Positions 1 through 7,226 of a stretch of DNA of 8,208 bases are shown piece after piece. The translations under genes and the position numbers were made by a program. Source of the stretch: Pseudomonas sp. (GTDB lineage: Bacteria; Pseudomonadota; Gammaproteobacteria; Pseudomonadales; Pseudomonadaceae); contig JAPLSD010000456.1 of the NCBI GenBank assembly GCA_026398835.1, forward strand, positions 1 through 8,208, written 5' to 3'. Within the stretch, counting starts at the first letter, position 1; every line of letters starts with the position of its first letter. A model generated the notes under the pieces. It did not search any database. It saw only the letters and a list, made by a program, of their open reading frames with translations, and was not told where the DNA came from.

Positions 1-497
1 AGCACTTCGACGCTTTGCAGGTACGTGTCGAACAACGGGCTACCCGGCGACATCACATCGATAAACGCCGCCACTCCACCCGGCTTGAGCACCCGCCGCA
101 CTTCGCGCAGGGCCAGACCAAGATAGCTCCAATGGTGCGCCGAATAACGGCTGAAGACGAAATCGAATTCGCCATCGGCGAACGGCAAACGCTCAGCGGC
201 GCCCAGCACTGTCGTTACGTTGTTCAAACCACGATCAACCGCCGCGCCAGACACCACGTCGAGCATCTGCTGGGACAGGTCGTAAGCCACTACCTCATTC
301 ACCAACGAAGCGACATGGAAGCTGACATGTCCCGCGCCACAACCCAAATCGAGAACTTTTGCATCGGAACGACCAGCCAGCTCGGCCTGTAGCAGCGCGA
401 ACTCGGTGCCTTGGGCGTGTACGGCACTGCTCAGATAGGCCGCGGCCTGTTCACCGAATTGCTTTTGTACCACTTGGCTATGGGCGTTGCTGGTCAT
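1..497 (-). CDS. Class I SAM-dependent methyltransferase (partial, C-terminus beyond the window)
   Basis: The frame is open from the ATG at 497 to the window edge, giving 165 complete codons with no stop. It encodes a SAM-dependent methyltransferase of the Rossmann-fold class I type, resembling the UbiE/Methyltransf_11 group; the substrate is unknown. Motif I (VLDLGCGAGHVS, residues 48-59) binds SAM, and an acidic residue after the second strand (AYDLSQQM, D73) should bind the ribose. The segment AERLPFADGEFDFVFSR (101-117) and the post-motif EVRRVLKPGGVAAFIDV (132-148) are also typical. The start is supported by AGGA about 8 bases upstream. The gene lies 170 bases downstream of leuD on the same strand. 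In other pseudomonads a methyltransferase gene sits between leuD and leuB, so leuB probably follows off-window. The product is probably cytoplasmic, as no signal peptide is visible. The family call is firm; the function is not assignable. Confidence 0.9.
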   Translation of the reverse strand, partial: MTSNAHSQVVQKQFGEQAAAYLSSAVHAQGTEFALLQAELAGRSDAKVLDLGCGAGHVSFHVASLVNEVVAYDLSQQMLDVVSGAAVDRGLNNVTTVLGAAERLPFADGEFDFVFSRYSAHHWSYLGLALREVRRVLKPGGVAAFIDVMSPGSPLFDTYLQSVEV

Positions 498-516
498 GGT
501 GGAGTCCTTTTTAGGT

Positions 517-545
517 GTTACAGGATTCAAATTTTGTATCGTCAG
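517..545 (-). promoter_or_regulatory. Possible internal promoter for the methyltransferase gene
   Basis: On the minus strand, CTGACG (545-540) and TGTAAC (522-517) are separated by 17 bases. Each matches four of six sigma70 consensus positions. They lie about 20-50 bases upstream of the methyltransferase start and downstream of the REP-like pair, so they could give expression independent of leuCD. Matches of this quality occur by chance, so the call is tentative. Confidence 0.25.
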
Positions 546-550
546 TGATG

Positions 551-643
551 ACGTCTCGCGGGCAAGCCCGGCCCCTACAAGGGAATGCGGCGCTCCCGTA
601 GGAGCGGCCGGTCGACGCTCGATTGCCCGCGATGAGGCCGGAA
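551..643. repeat. Inverted pair of REP-like palindromes (REPIN-like)
   Basis: Two REP-like units lie in opposite orientation in the gap between leuD and the methyltransferase gene. The left unit, read on the minus strand (580-551), runs TTGTAGG then GGCCGGGCTTGCCCGCGA and contains the small palindrome CGGGC-TT-GCCCG. The right unit (about 595-643, plus strand) starts CCGTAGGAGCGG and ends TTGCCCGCGATGAGGCCGG, with extra sequence in the middle. The ends match exactly as inverted copies: TCGCGGGCAA at 556-565 against TTGCCCGCGA at 623-632, and CCTAC at 574-578 against GTAGG at 598-602. Such GTAGGAGC...GCCCGCGA elements are common extragenic repeats in fluorescent pseudomonads, mobilised in trans by RAYT transposases. 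No RAYT gene is in the window. The element may form a stem in the leu transcript and affect expression of the downstream gene, which is inference. Confidence 0.65.
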
Positions 644-667
644 CTGCCTACAACAACTTCGAATCAA

Positions 668-1312
668 TCATGCGTCGCGAAACAACCACGGCTGGCTCGC
701 GCGGTGCTTGGCTTCGAAGGTGGCAATCGCATCGCCGTCCTGCAGGGTCAGACCAATATCGTCGAGACCGTTGAGCAGGCAATGTTTGCGGAACGCGTCG
801 ATTTCAAAGCTCAAGACCTTGCCGTCCGGACGGGTCACCGTCTGCGCTTGCAGATCAACCTGCAATTGATAGCCAGGATTCGCTTCGACCTGCTGGAACA
901 GCTCATCGACTTCGGCATCGCTCAAGATGATCGGCAGCAAGCCGTTCTTGAAGCTGTTGTTGAAGAAAATGTCGGCGTAGCTCGGCGCGATGATGCTGCG
1001 AAAACCGTATTCTTCCAGTGCCCATGGCGCATGTTCACGGCTCGAGCCGCAACCGAAGTTCTCCCGGGCGAGCAACACGCTGGCGCCTTGATAACGTTCG
1101 GCGTTGAGCACGAAATCCTTGTTCAACGGGCGCTTGGAGTTGTCCTGATAAGGCTGCCCCACGTCCAGATAACGCCACTCATCGAACAGGTTCGGGCCGA
1201 AGCCGGTGCGTTTGATCGACTTGAGAAACTGCTTGGGAATGATCTGATCGGTGTCGACGTTGGCACGATCCAAAGGCGCGACAAGACCAGTGTGCTGGGT
1301 AAAAGCTTTCAT
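668..1312 (-). CDS. leuD: 3-isopropylmalate dehydratase, small subunit LeuD
   Basis: The 214-residue product is the small subunit of isopropylmalate isomerase. With LeuC it converts 2-isopropylmalate to 3-isopropylmalate in leucine synthesis, in the cytoplasm. It is the swivelling domain of the aconitase family. The hallmarks are visible: [13 protein letters not shown] (18-30), the substrate-binding [16 protein letters not shown] (84-99) and [17 protein letters not shown] (111-127). The length is normal for bacterial LeuD (about 200-215). The start is fixed by family alignment ([22 protein letters not shown]) and by TGAGGAG 6 bases upstream. The TGA in that Shine-Dalgarno sequence is the leuC stop codon, so the genes are only 10 bases apart and are almost certainly cotranscribed and translationally coupled. 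Nothing is damaged or unusual. Confidence 0.98.
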   Translation of the reverse strand: MKAFTQHTGLVAPLDRANVDTDQIIPKQFLKSIKRTGFGPNLFDEWRYLDVGQPYQDNSKRPLNKDFVLNAERYQGASVLLARENFGCGSSREHAPWALEEYGFRSIIAPSYADIFFNNSFKNGLLPIILSDAEVDELFQQVEANPGYQLQVDLQAQTVTRPDGKVLSFEIDAFRKHCLLNGLDDIGLTLQDGDAIATFEAKHRASQPWLFRDA

Positions 1313-1322
1313 GCTGCGCTCC

Positions 1323-2741
1323 TCAGATCAATTCACGGACGTCGATGAAACGACCGTTGACGGCGGCCGCTGCGGCCATGGCCGGGCTGACCAGGTGCGT
1401 ACGACCACCGGCACCCTGACGGCCTTCGAAGTTACGGTTGGAGGTCGACGCGCAATGCTCGCCCGATTCCAAACGGTCCGGGTTCATCGCCAGGCACATC
1501 GAGCAACCTGGTTCACGCCACTCGAAACCAGCCTCGAGGAAAATCTTGTCCAGACCTTCCAGTTCAGCCTGCGCCTTCACCAAACCCGAGCCCGGGACCA
1601 CGATCGCCTGCTTGATGGTCGAGGCCACTTTACGGCCCTTGGCGATCACCGCAGCAGCGCGCAAGTCTTCGATCCGCGAGTTGGTGCAGGAACCGATGAA
1701 CACACGGTCCAACTGGATATCGGTAATCGCCTGATTGGCGCTCAAACCCATGTACTTCAAGGCGCGCTCGATCGAGCCACGCTTCACCAGATCGGGCTCT
1801 TTAGCCGGGTCCGGTACGTTCTGATCGACTGCGAGCACCATTTCAGGAGACGTGCCCCAGCTGACTTGCGGTTTGATCTGAGTGGCGTCGAGCTCAACAA
1901 TGGTGTCGAACTTCGCATCGGCGTCGGACACCAGATCTTTCCAGGCTTCGACCGCCAAATCCCATTCCGCGCCCTTCGGAGCAAACGGACGGCCCTTGAC
2001 GTAAGCGACAGTCTTTTCGTCCGCCGCAACCAACCCCACCCGTGCACCGGCTTCGATGGACATGTTGCAGATGGTCATGCGGCCTTCGACGGACAAATCA
2101 CGAATCGCGCTACCAGCGAACTCGATGGCATGGCCGTTGCCGCCGGCAGTGCCGATCTTGCCGATCACCGCGAGAACGATGTCCTTGGCGGTCACGCCGA
2201 ACGGCAATTGGCCGTCAACAGAAACCAGCATGTTCTTCATTTTTTTCGCAACCAGGCACTGAGTGGCGAGCACATGCTCGACCTCGGAAGTGCCGATCCC
2301 GTGAGCCAGGGCACCAAATGCGCCGTGGGTCGAGGTGTGGGAGTCGCCGCAGACGACGGTCATGCCCGGCAAGGTTGCACCCTGCTCCGGGCCAATGACG
2401 TGAACGATGCCTTGGCGGATGTCGTTCATCTTGAATTCGACGATGCCATATTCGTCACAGTTGTCATCAAGGGTCTGAACCTGCAAACGCGAGACCTGGT
2501 CGACGATGGCGTCGATGCCGCCTTTACGCTCCGGGGTGGTCGGTACGTTGTGGTCCGGGGTCGCAATGTTGGTATCGATGCGCCAAGGCTTGCGCCCGGC
2601 CAGACGCAGGCCTTCAAAGGCTTGTGGCGAGGTCACTTCATGAATGATGTGACGATCGATGTAAATCAGCGCCGAGCCATCGTCGCGCTGCTTAACCAAA
2701 TGCGAATCCCAGAGCTTGTCGTACAGCGTTTTGCCGGCCAT
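1323..2741 (-). CDS. leuC: 3-isopropylmalate dehydratase, large subunit LeuC
   Basis: The 472-residue product is the iron-sulfur catalytic subunit of isopropylmalate isomerase (aconitase superfamily), partner of LeuD in the second step of leucine synthesis. The three [4Fe-4S] ligands are present: C352 in FIGSCTNSR (348-356) and C413 and C416 in EPGCSMC (410-416). Other family signatures are [26 protein letters not shown] (21-46), [15 protein letters not shown] (129-143) and [14 protein letters not shown] (200-213). The length is close to the usual 465-475 residues, and the protein is complete. The start [16 protein letters not shown] matches the family N-terminus and has GAGGA about 9 bases upstream. 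It is the first gene of the minus-strand leu operon, divergent from the LysR gene. Its leader carries a hairpin and a possible leader ORF, described separately. Confidence 0.98.
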   Translation of the reverse strand: MAGKTLYDKLWDSHLVKQRDDGSALIYIDRHIIHEVTSPQAFEGLRLAGRKPWRIDTNIATPDHNVPTTPERKGGIDAIVDQVSRLQVQTLDDNCDEYGIVEFKMNDIRQGIVHVIGPEQGATLPGMTVVCGDSHTSTHGAFGALAHGIGTSEVEHVLATQCLVAKKMKNMLVSVDGQLPFGVTAKDIVLAVIGKIGTAGGNGHAIEFAGSAIRDLSVEGRMTICNMSIEAGARVGLVAADEKTVAYVKGRPFAPKGAEWDLAVEAWKDLVSDADAKFDTIVELDATQIKPQVSWGTSPEMVLAVDQNVPDPAKEPDLVKRGSIERALKYMGLSANQAITDIQLDRVFIGSCTNSRIEDLRAAAVIAKGRKVASTIKQAIVVPGSGLVKAQAELEGLDKIFLEAGFEWREPGCSMCLAMNPDRLESGEHCASTSNRNFEGRQGAGGRTHLVSPAMAAAAAVNGRFIDVRELI

Positions 2742-2788
2742 CAGACGGTCCTCATCAGCTTGTTTCTATGCCGTGGGTTTTGAGGCAT
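2741..2788 (-). CDS. Candidate leader peptide overlapping the leuC start
   Basis: This minus-strand ORF reads [15 protein letters not shown] followed by TGA. Its stop overlaps the leuC start codon in a TGATG junction. An AAGGGG sequence (2802-2797) lies 8 bases upstream of its ATG, a good Shine-Dalgarno match. The ATG lies in the loop of a predicted RNA hairpin. The peptide has four basic residues and only one leucine, so it is not a classical leucine attenuation peptide with a run of leucine codons. Sixteen codons open by chance are common, and conservation is unknown. It is listed because start signal, stop position and hairpin coincide; it may well not be translated. Confidence 0.2.
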   Translation of the reverse strand: MPQNPRHRNKLMRTV

Positions 2789-2799
2789 CTCAATAACCC
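2775..2799 (-). promoter_or_regulatory. Strong hairpin or dyad in the leuC leader
   Basis: Read on the minus strand, GGGTTATTGAG (2799-2789) and CTCAAAACCC (2784-2775) form a 10-bp stem with a single bulged A and the four-base loop ATGC (2788-2785). The inner part, TTGAG-N4-CTCAA, is a perfect dyad. No T-run follows it on either strand, so it is not a simple terminator. It lies about 11 bases after the start point predicted from the leuC promoter. It may be an RNA element controlling leuC translation, or a DNA operator; T-N11-A, the loose LysR-box pattern, fits within the inner dyad. Which of these applies cannot be decided here. Confidence 0.55.
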
Positions 2800-2816
2800 C
2801 TTGGCTTGTGAGGTCG

Positions 2817-2845
2817 ATCCTATGGCGTTACATTAAATAACTCAA
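2817..2845 (-). promoter_or_regulatory. Predicted sigma70-type promoter of the leuCD operon
   Basis: On the minus strand, TTGAGT (2845-2840, -35) and TAGGAT (2822-2817, -10) are separated by exactly 17 bases. Each matches four of six consensus positions. The start point would be near 2810, giving a leader of about 69 bases before leuC. The surrounding 2828-2860 stretch is AT-rich compared with the coding DNA and must also hold the promoter of the divergent LysR gene. I see no equally good match for that promoter. Binding of the LysR-type protein here is expected from the divergent arrangement but not shown. Confidence 0.5.
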
Positions 2846-2888
2846 ATTCATATTTTTCATGCTTTGGATAACCATCTGGAATACAACC

Positions 2889-3773
2889 ATGGACCTGGCA
2901 AACCTTAATGCTTTTATCGCGATCGCCGAGACCGGCAGCTTCTCCGGTGCCGGCGAACGCCTGCACCTGACGCAGCCTGCGATCAGCAAACGCATCGCCG
3001 GGCTGGAGCAGCAACTCAAGGTGCGATTGTTCGACCGTCTGGGCCGGGAAGTCAGCCTGACTGAAGCCGGGCGCGCCCTGTTGCCCCGGGCCTATCAGAT
3101 CCTCAACGTGCTGGATGACACCCGCCGAGCCCTCACCAACCTCACCGGCGAGGTCACCGGTCGGCTGACCCTGGCCACCAGTCACCACATTGGCCTGCAC
3201 CGCCTGCCGCCGTTGTTGCGGGCCTTTACCCGACGCTATCCAGAGGTAGCGCTCGATATTCAGTTCCTCGATTCGGAAGTCGCCTACGAAGAAATCCTCC
3301 ATGGCCGCGCCGAACTGGCGGTGATCACGCTTGCACCGGAGCCGCATGCACTGGTGAGGGCGACGCCGGTCTGGGATGACCCGCTGGACTTCGTTGCCGC
3401 ACCGGAGCATCCGCTGGTCAGCAATGGTCCGGTCAGCCTGGCCGACATTGCCCTGCATCCGGCGGTATTTCCTGGCGGCAACACCTTTACCCACCATATT
3501 GTCCAGCGTCTGTTCGAAGCTCAGGGATTGACGCCGAATATCGCCATGAGCACCAACTATCTGGAAACCATCAAGATGATGGTCTCCATCGGTCTGGCCT
3601 GGAGTGTTTTACCGCGCACTATGCTCGACGATCAGGTGGCGCGCATTCCTTTACCGGGCATACAACTCACTCGCCAGCTAGGCTATATCCTGCACACCGA
3701 ACGGACGCTGTCGAATGCTGCGCGGGCTTTCATGGCCTTACTGGATGCACAAATCGATTTGCCAGGGATCTAG
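2889..3773 (+). CDS. LysR-family transcriptional regulator, divergent from leuC
   Basis: The 294-residue product is a LysR-type regulator of normal length. The N-terminal winged helix-turn-helix covers about residues 1-60: LNAFIAIAETGSFSGAGERL, then LTQPAISKRIAGLEQQL (28-43), then LFDRLGREVSLTEAGRALL. A linker helix (about 65-88) follows, and the effector-binding domain starts at GRLTLATSHHIGLHRLPP (91-108). The segment STNYLETIKMMVSIGLAWSVLP (221-242) is typical of that domain. The ATG at 2889 was chosen because LysR proteins usually begin only a few residues before this helix, and GGA lies about 10 bases upstream. An in-frame ATG at 2859 would add ten residues but lacks a Shine-Dalgarno sequence. 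Such regulators often control the adjacent divergent gene and themselves, so leuCD is the obvious candidate target and a leucine-pathway metabolite a candidate effector. Both are inference. It is not an obvious LeuO. Confidence 0.95.
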   Translation: MDLANLNAFIAIAETGSFSGAGERLHLTQPAISKRIAGLEQQLKVRLFDRLGREVSLTEAGRALLPRAYQILNVLDDTRRALTNLTGEVTGRLTLATSHHIGLHRLPPLLRAFTRRYPEVALDIQFLDSEVAYEEILHGRAELAVITLAPEPHALVRATPVWDDPLDFVAAPEHPLVSNGPVSLADIALHPAVFPGGNTFTHHIVQRLFEAQGLTPNIAMSTNYLETIKMMVSIGLAWSVLPRTMLDDQVARIPLPGIQLTRQLGYILHTERTLSNAARAFMALLDAQIDLPGI

Positions 3774-3848
3774 GCATGAGTTGTGCTAACCCGCTATTGT
3801 CTGGAACCCTCGTGCTAAATGCCCTATTCAGCCTAAGGCCTGCTGCCA

Positions 3849-6800
3849 ATGCACAAACCCGCTGATCGCACTCGCACTCCCCCTATGCCGCGTATTCGGG
3901 CACTCGACCCAAAAACGTCGGAACAGAGCTGGGAAAGCGCCCCACAGTTGCTCGCCGCGCTGAACGGCGCGCACCTGGGTGCCTGGTATTGGGACATAGA
4001 ACGCGGGCAAATCAGCTGGTCACGCGGCACGCAGGCGCTGTTTGGCTTCGACCCGCGGCAACCACTGCCAACCGACCTGGAATATCTGGATCTGCTGCCC
4101 GTCGAGGATCGGGCCAAAGCCATGCGCGCCTTCAAGGCCGTGGTCGCTGGAGCGCCATTGGAGCAGGCGATGCATCACCGAATCCGCTGGCCGGACGGTA
4201 GCCTGCATTGGCTGGAGATCAACGGCAGCCTGCTGCCGGACAAGAACGGCAAACCGCGAATGATCGGCGTGATCCGCGAAATCACCCATCAACGCCAGCG
4301 CGAACAGGCCTTGAGCAGCTCGGAAAAACGCTTCGCCACGCTGTTTCATCTGTGCCCTAACATGGTGCTGCTGACCCGTCAGGAAGACGGTCTGATCAGC
4401 GAGGCCAATCAATATTTCGAAAGTCTGTTTGGCTGGCCGGTACAAGATGCAATCGGCCGCACAACGCTTGAACTCGGCCTCTGGGTCGATCCTGAACAGC
4501 GCACCCAGCTGATCAAGGCGACTAAAGCCAAAGGCGAACTGATCAACATGGAGGTGCAGTTTCGTGCCAGCAGCGGGCAAATCCACGACGGCATTCTCAG
4601 CGCGCAAAAGGTCGAGCTGGAGGGTCAGCCTTATCTGCTCAGCACCTTCCTCGACACCAGCGAACGCAAAAACGCCGAGCTAGCCTTGAAAGACAGCCAG
4701 GAGCGCCTTGACCTGGCACTGGATTCCGCCCAGCTGGGCACCTGGGACTGGCACATTCCCAGCGGTATGCTGTATGGCTCGGCACGCGCCGCACAGCTTC
4801 ATGGCCTGGATCCCAAGCCTTTTCACGAGCCCTTCGATGATTTTTTTGAAGGCGTCCCCGGTGAAGAGCGCGACGGCATGCGCAATGCCTACCGCAGCCT
4901 GCGGGAGGGACCGGCCGGCAACTATCAGTTGACCTATCGCGTGCAGCTGGCAGACGGCAGCTCGCGCTACCTGGAAAGCCGTGCCCGGCTCTACCGCGAC
5001 GAAGATGGCAATCCGTTGCGCATGGCCGGCACCTTGCTGGACATCACCGACCAGGTTGAGCGCGAGCAACGCCTGATCACCTCCGAAGAGAAATTCGCCA
5101 GCCTGTTCCAGGTCAGCCCGGACCCGATTTGCGTGACACGCCAGGACACCGGCCAGTTCATCGAGATCAACTCCAGCTTTACCCAGACATTTGGCTGGAC
5201 CGCCGCCGATGTCATGGACCGCAGCGCTGATGAGATCGGGCTTTGGGACGACTCGGCGAAGCGCCGACAACGCATCGAGCAAGTCATCCGCGAGCAGGCG
5301 CTGAACAATGTCGCGGTGGTGGTTCATCACAAAGACGGGCAAGCCTTGACCTGCGTGATCTCGAGTCGCCAGATCAGCGTCGGCGACCAGCCTTGCATCG
5401 TCACCACATTGCGCGACATCACCCAACAACAACGCTCCGAGGCCGCGCTCAAGGCCAGTGAAGAGAAGTTCGCCAAGGCCTTTCACTCCAGCCCCGACGC
5501 CATCACCATCACCGAACGCGACACCGGACGCTACCTGGAAGTCAATGACGGTTTCTGTCGACTGACCGGCTACCGCGCGGACGAGGTGATCGGGCGCACC
5601 GTGTATCAAGTCGGTATTTGGGCCGAAGAGAAACAGCGCTCGACCTTGCTCGCCGAATTGAAGATAAAAGGCCGGGTTCATCACCTGGATATGCTCGGCC
5701 GCAACAAACGCGGGGATATTCTCACGGTCGAGGTTTCGGTCGAGCCCATCACCCTGAATGAAACTCCGTGCCTGCTACTGACGGCGCGCGACGTCAGCCT
5801 GCTGAAAAATGCCGAGGCGCAAATCCGCCATCTGGCCTACCACGACCCCCTGACCAACCTGCCCAACCGCGCATTGCTGATGGACCGACTGAGCCAGCAG
5901 ATCGCGCTGCTCAAACGACACAGCCTGCGTGGCGCCCTGCTGTTCCTCGACCTCGATCACTTCAAGCACATCAACGACTCCCTCGGCCACCCGGTGGGCG
6001 ATACGGTGCTGAAAATCATCACCGCCCGGCTTGAGGCCAGCGTGCGCATGGAAGACACCGTTGCGCGCCTTGGCGGCGACGAGTTCGTGGTCTTGCTCAG
6101 CGGACTGGAAGGCTCGCGCAACGAAGTCAGCGATCAAGTCCGGGAGCTGGCCGACACCTTGCGCGAGTTGCTGTCTGAACCGATGTTCCTCGACGGTCAA
6201 CGGCTACAAGTCACGCCAAGCATCGGTATCGCCTTGATTCCCGATCACGGCTCAACCCCGGCCGACCTGCTCAAGCGCGCGGACATCGCGCTGTACCGCG
6301 CCAAAGATTCAGGGCGCAATACCACGCAGATGTTCCACAGCACCATGCAAAAAGCTGCCAGCGAGCGATTGCGCATGGAAACCGACCTGCGCCTTGCCCT
6401 CTCACGAGGCGAGTTCAGCGTGCACTTCCAGCCGCAAATCGATGCCCGCAACGACCGCATTGTGGGCGCCGAAGCACTGGTTCGCTGGCAACACCCCGAA
6501 CTGGGTGCGCAACCCCCCACGGAGTTCATCAAAGTATTGGAAGAAAGCGGGCTGATCCTGGAGGTCGGCACCTGGATTCTCGATGAGGCCTGCCAGGCTT
6601 TCCGCCAACTGATAGACGAAGGCCGGATCGACCCGCTCGACTTCAGCCTCTGCGTGAATATCAGCCCACGGCAGTTTCGCCAGAACGACTTCGTCGAACG
6701 AATCGAACGCAGCTTGAGCAACCAACAACTGCCCTGCTCGCTATTGAAACTGGAGATCACCGAAGGGATAGTGATCCAGAACCTCGACGACACCGTCAAC

Positions 6801-7133
6801 AAAATGCGTCGTTTGAAAAAGCTCGGTGTGAGCTTTGCCATGGACGATTTCGGGACCGGCTACTCTTCGCTGACCTACCTCAAGCGTCTACCCGTAGATG
6901 CTCTAAAGATCGATCAGTCCTTCGTCCGCGACTCCACGACTGACCCGAACGACGCGGAAATCATCCGCGCCATCGTCGCCATGGCCCTCAGCCTCGATCT
7001 GGCAGTGATCGCCGAAGGCGTGGAAACCTCGGAGCAGCTTGAGTTCCTGCAAGGTCTGGGCTGTCATTTGTATCAGGGATACCTGCATAGCCGGCCGCTG
7101 CCATTGGAAGAGTTCAAGAAGCTGCTCAAATAG
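3849..7133 (+). CDS. c-di-GMP signalling protein: five PAS domains, GGDEF and EAL
   Basis: The 1094-residue protein is predicted to make and degrade c-di-GMP. No signal peptide or membrane segment is visible, so it is probably cytoplasmic. PAS domains lie at about 31-150, 157-277, 283-405, 411-531 and 536-655. The GGDEF domain (about 660-825) begins HDPLTNLPNR and has DLDHFKHINDSLGHPVGD (701-718), the active-site GGDEF (742-746) and the inhibitory site RMED (733-736), five residues upstream as expected. The EAL domain (about 840-1088) has EAL (875-877), N937, E969, D999-D1000 in DDFGTGYSS, K1020, E1056 in AEGVET and Q1076, so the phosphodiesterase site also looks intact. The start is uncertain: AAGG lies 10 bases before the ATG at 3849, while the in-frame ATG at 3885 has no Shine-Dalgarno sequence and would still keep every domain. 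The gene starts 75 bases after the LysR gene with no terminator between, so readthrough is possible. It ends at a strong terminator. PAS ligands cannot be inferred. Confidence 0.96.
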   Translation: MHKPADRTRTPPMPRIRALDPKTSEQSWESAPQLLAALNGAHLGAWYWDIERGQISWSRGTQALFGFDPRQPLPTDLEYLDLLPVEDRAKAMRAFKAVVAGAPLEQAMHHRIRWPDGSLHWLEINGSLLPDKNGKPRMIGVIREITHQRQREQALSSSEKRFATLFHLCPNMVLLTRQEDGLISEANQYFESLFGWPVQDAIGRTTLELGLWVDPEQRTQLIKATKAKGELINMEVQFRASSGQIHDGILSAQKVELEGQPYLLSTFLDTSERKNAELALKDSQERLDLALDSAQLGTWDWHIPSGMLYGSARAAQLHGLDPKPFHEPFDDFFEGVPGEERDGMRNAYRSLREGPAGNYQLTYRVQLADGSSRYLESRARLYRDEDGNPLRMAGTLLDITDQVEREQRLITSEEKFASLFQVSPDPICVTRQDTGQFIEINSSFTQTFGWTAADVMDRSADEIGLWDDSAKRRQRIEQVIREQALNNVAVVVHHKDGQALTCVISSRQISVGDQPCIVTTLRDITQQQRSEAALKASEEKFAKAFHSSPDAITITERDTGRYLEVNDGFCRLTGYRADEVIGRTVYQVGIWAEEKQRSTLLAELKIKGRVHHLDMLGRNKRGDILTVEVSVEPITLNETPCLLLTARDVSLLKNAEAQIRHLAYHDPLTNLPNRALLMDRLSQQIALLKRHSLRGALLFLDLDHFKHINDSLGHPVGDTVLKIITARLEASVRMEDTVARLGGDEFVVLLSGLEGSRNEVSDQVRELADTLRELLSEPMFLDGQRLQVTPSIGIALIPDHGSTPADLLKRADIALYRAKDSGRNTTQMFHSTMQKAASERLRMETDLRLALSRGEFSVHFQPQIDARNDRIVGAEALVRWQHPELGAQPPTEFIKVLEESGLILEVGTWILDEACQAFRQLIDEGRIDPLDFSLCVNISPRQFRQNDFVERIERSLSNQQLPCSLLKLEITEGIVIQNLDDTVNKMRRLKKLGVSFAMDDFGTGYSSLTYLKRLPVDALKIDQSFVRDSTTDPNDAEIIRAIVAMALSLDLAVIAEGVETSEQLEFLQGLGCHLYQGYLHSRPLPLEEFKKLLK

Positions 7134-7140
7134 CGGGTAC

Positions 7141-7171
7141 AAAAAAGGGCGTCGATGTGACGCCCTTTTTT
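7141..7171. terminator. Bidirectional Rho-independent terminator
   Basis: The stem GGGCGTC (7147-7153) and GACGCCC (7159-7165) encloses the five-base loop GATGT. It is flanked by six A on the left and six T on the right, so it has a U-tract in either direction. It starts seven bases after the stop of the GGDEF-EAL gene and lies about 55 bases beyond the stop of the convergent dusC, so it can serve both. Confidence 0.93.
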
Positions 7172-7226
7172 ACAGCGGTTTTAGTGTTGCAAGGCCGGCT
7201 TTTCCGTCCCGTTGATCGGGGAAATT

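Noticed and set aside
623..1348. Plus-strand ORF (241 codons) over leuD
   Set aside because: It is antisense to an intact leuD and has no recognisable domain.
1251..2783. Long plus-strand ORF (510 codons) opposite leuC
   Set aside because: It is antisense to a complete, strongly conserved leuC. Its translation shows no recognisable family, and long open antisense frames are common in GC-rich Pseudomonas genes.
2859..2888. Upstream ATG start for the LysR protein
   Set aside because: It would add ten residues (MLWITIWNTT) that are not typical of the family, and it has no ribosome binding site. The ATG at 2889 fits better.
3783..3820. Two GTGCTAA repeats in the gap before the GGDEF-EAL gene
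   Set aside because: Seven bases repeated once, 29 bases apart, is within chance expectation, and no promoter elements with correct spacing fit them.
4680..5684. Minus-strand ORF (334 codons) opposite the PAS domains
   Set aside because: It is a shadow of the PAS-GGDEF-EAL gene with no recognisable protein features, and its codon phase mirrors the sense gene.
7201..7224. Second possible hairpin between the terminator and the dusC stop (TTTCC-GT-CCCG ... CGGGGAAA)
   Set aside because: The stem is interrupted by a bulge and lacks a T-run. The strong terminator at 7141-7171 already explains the end of dusC.
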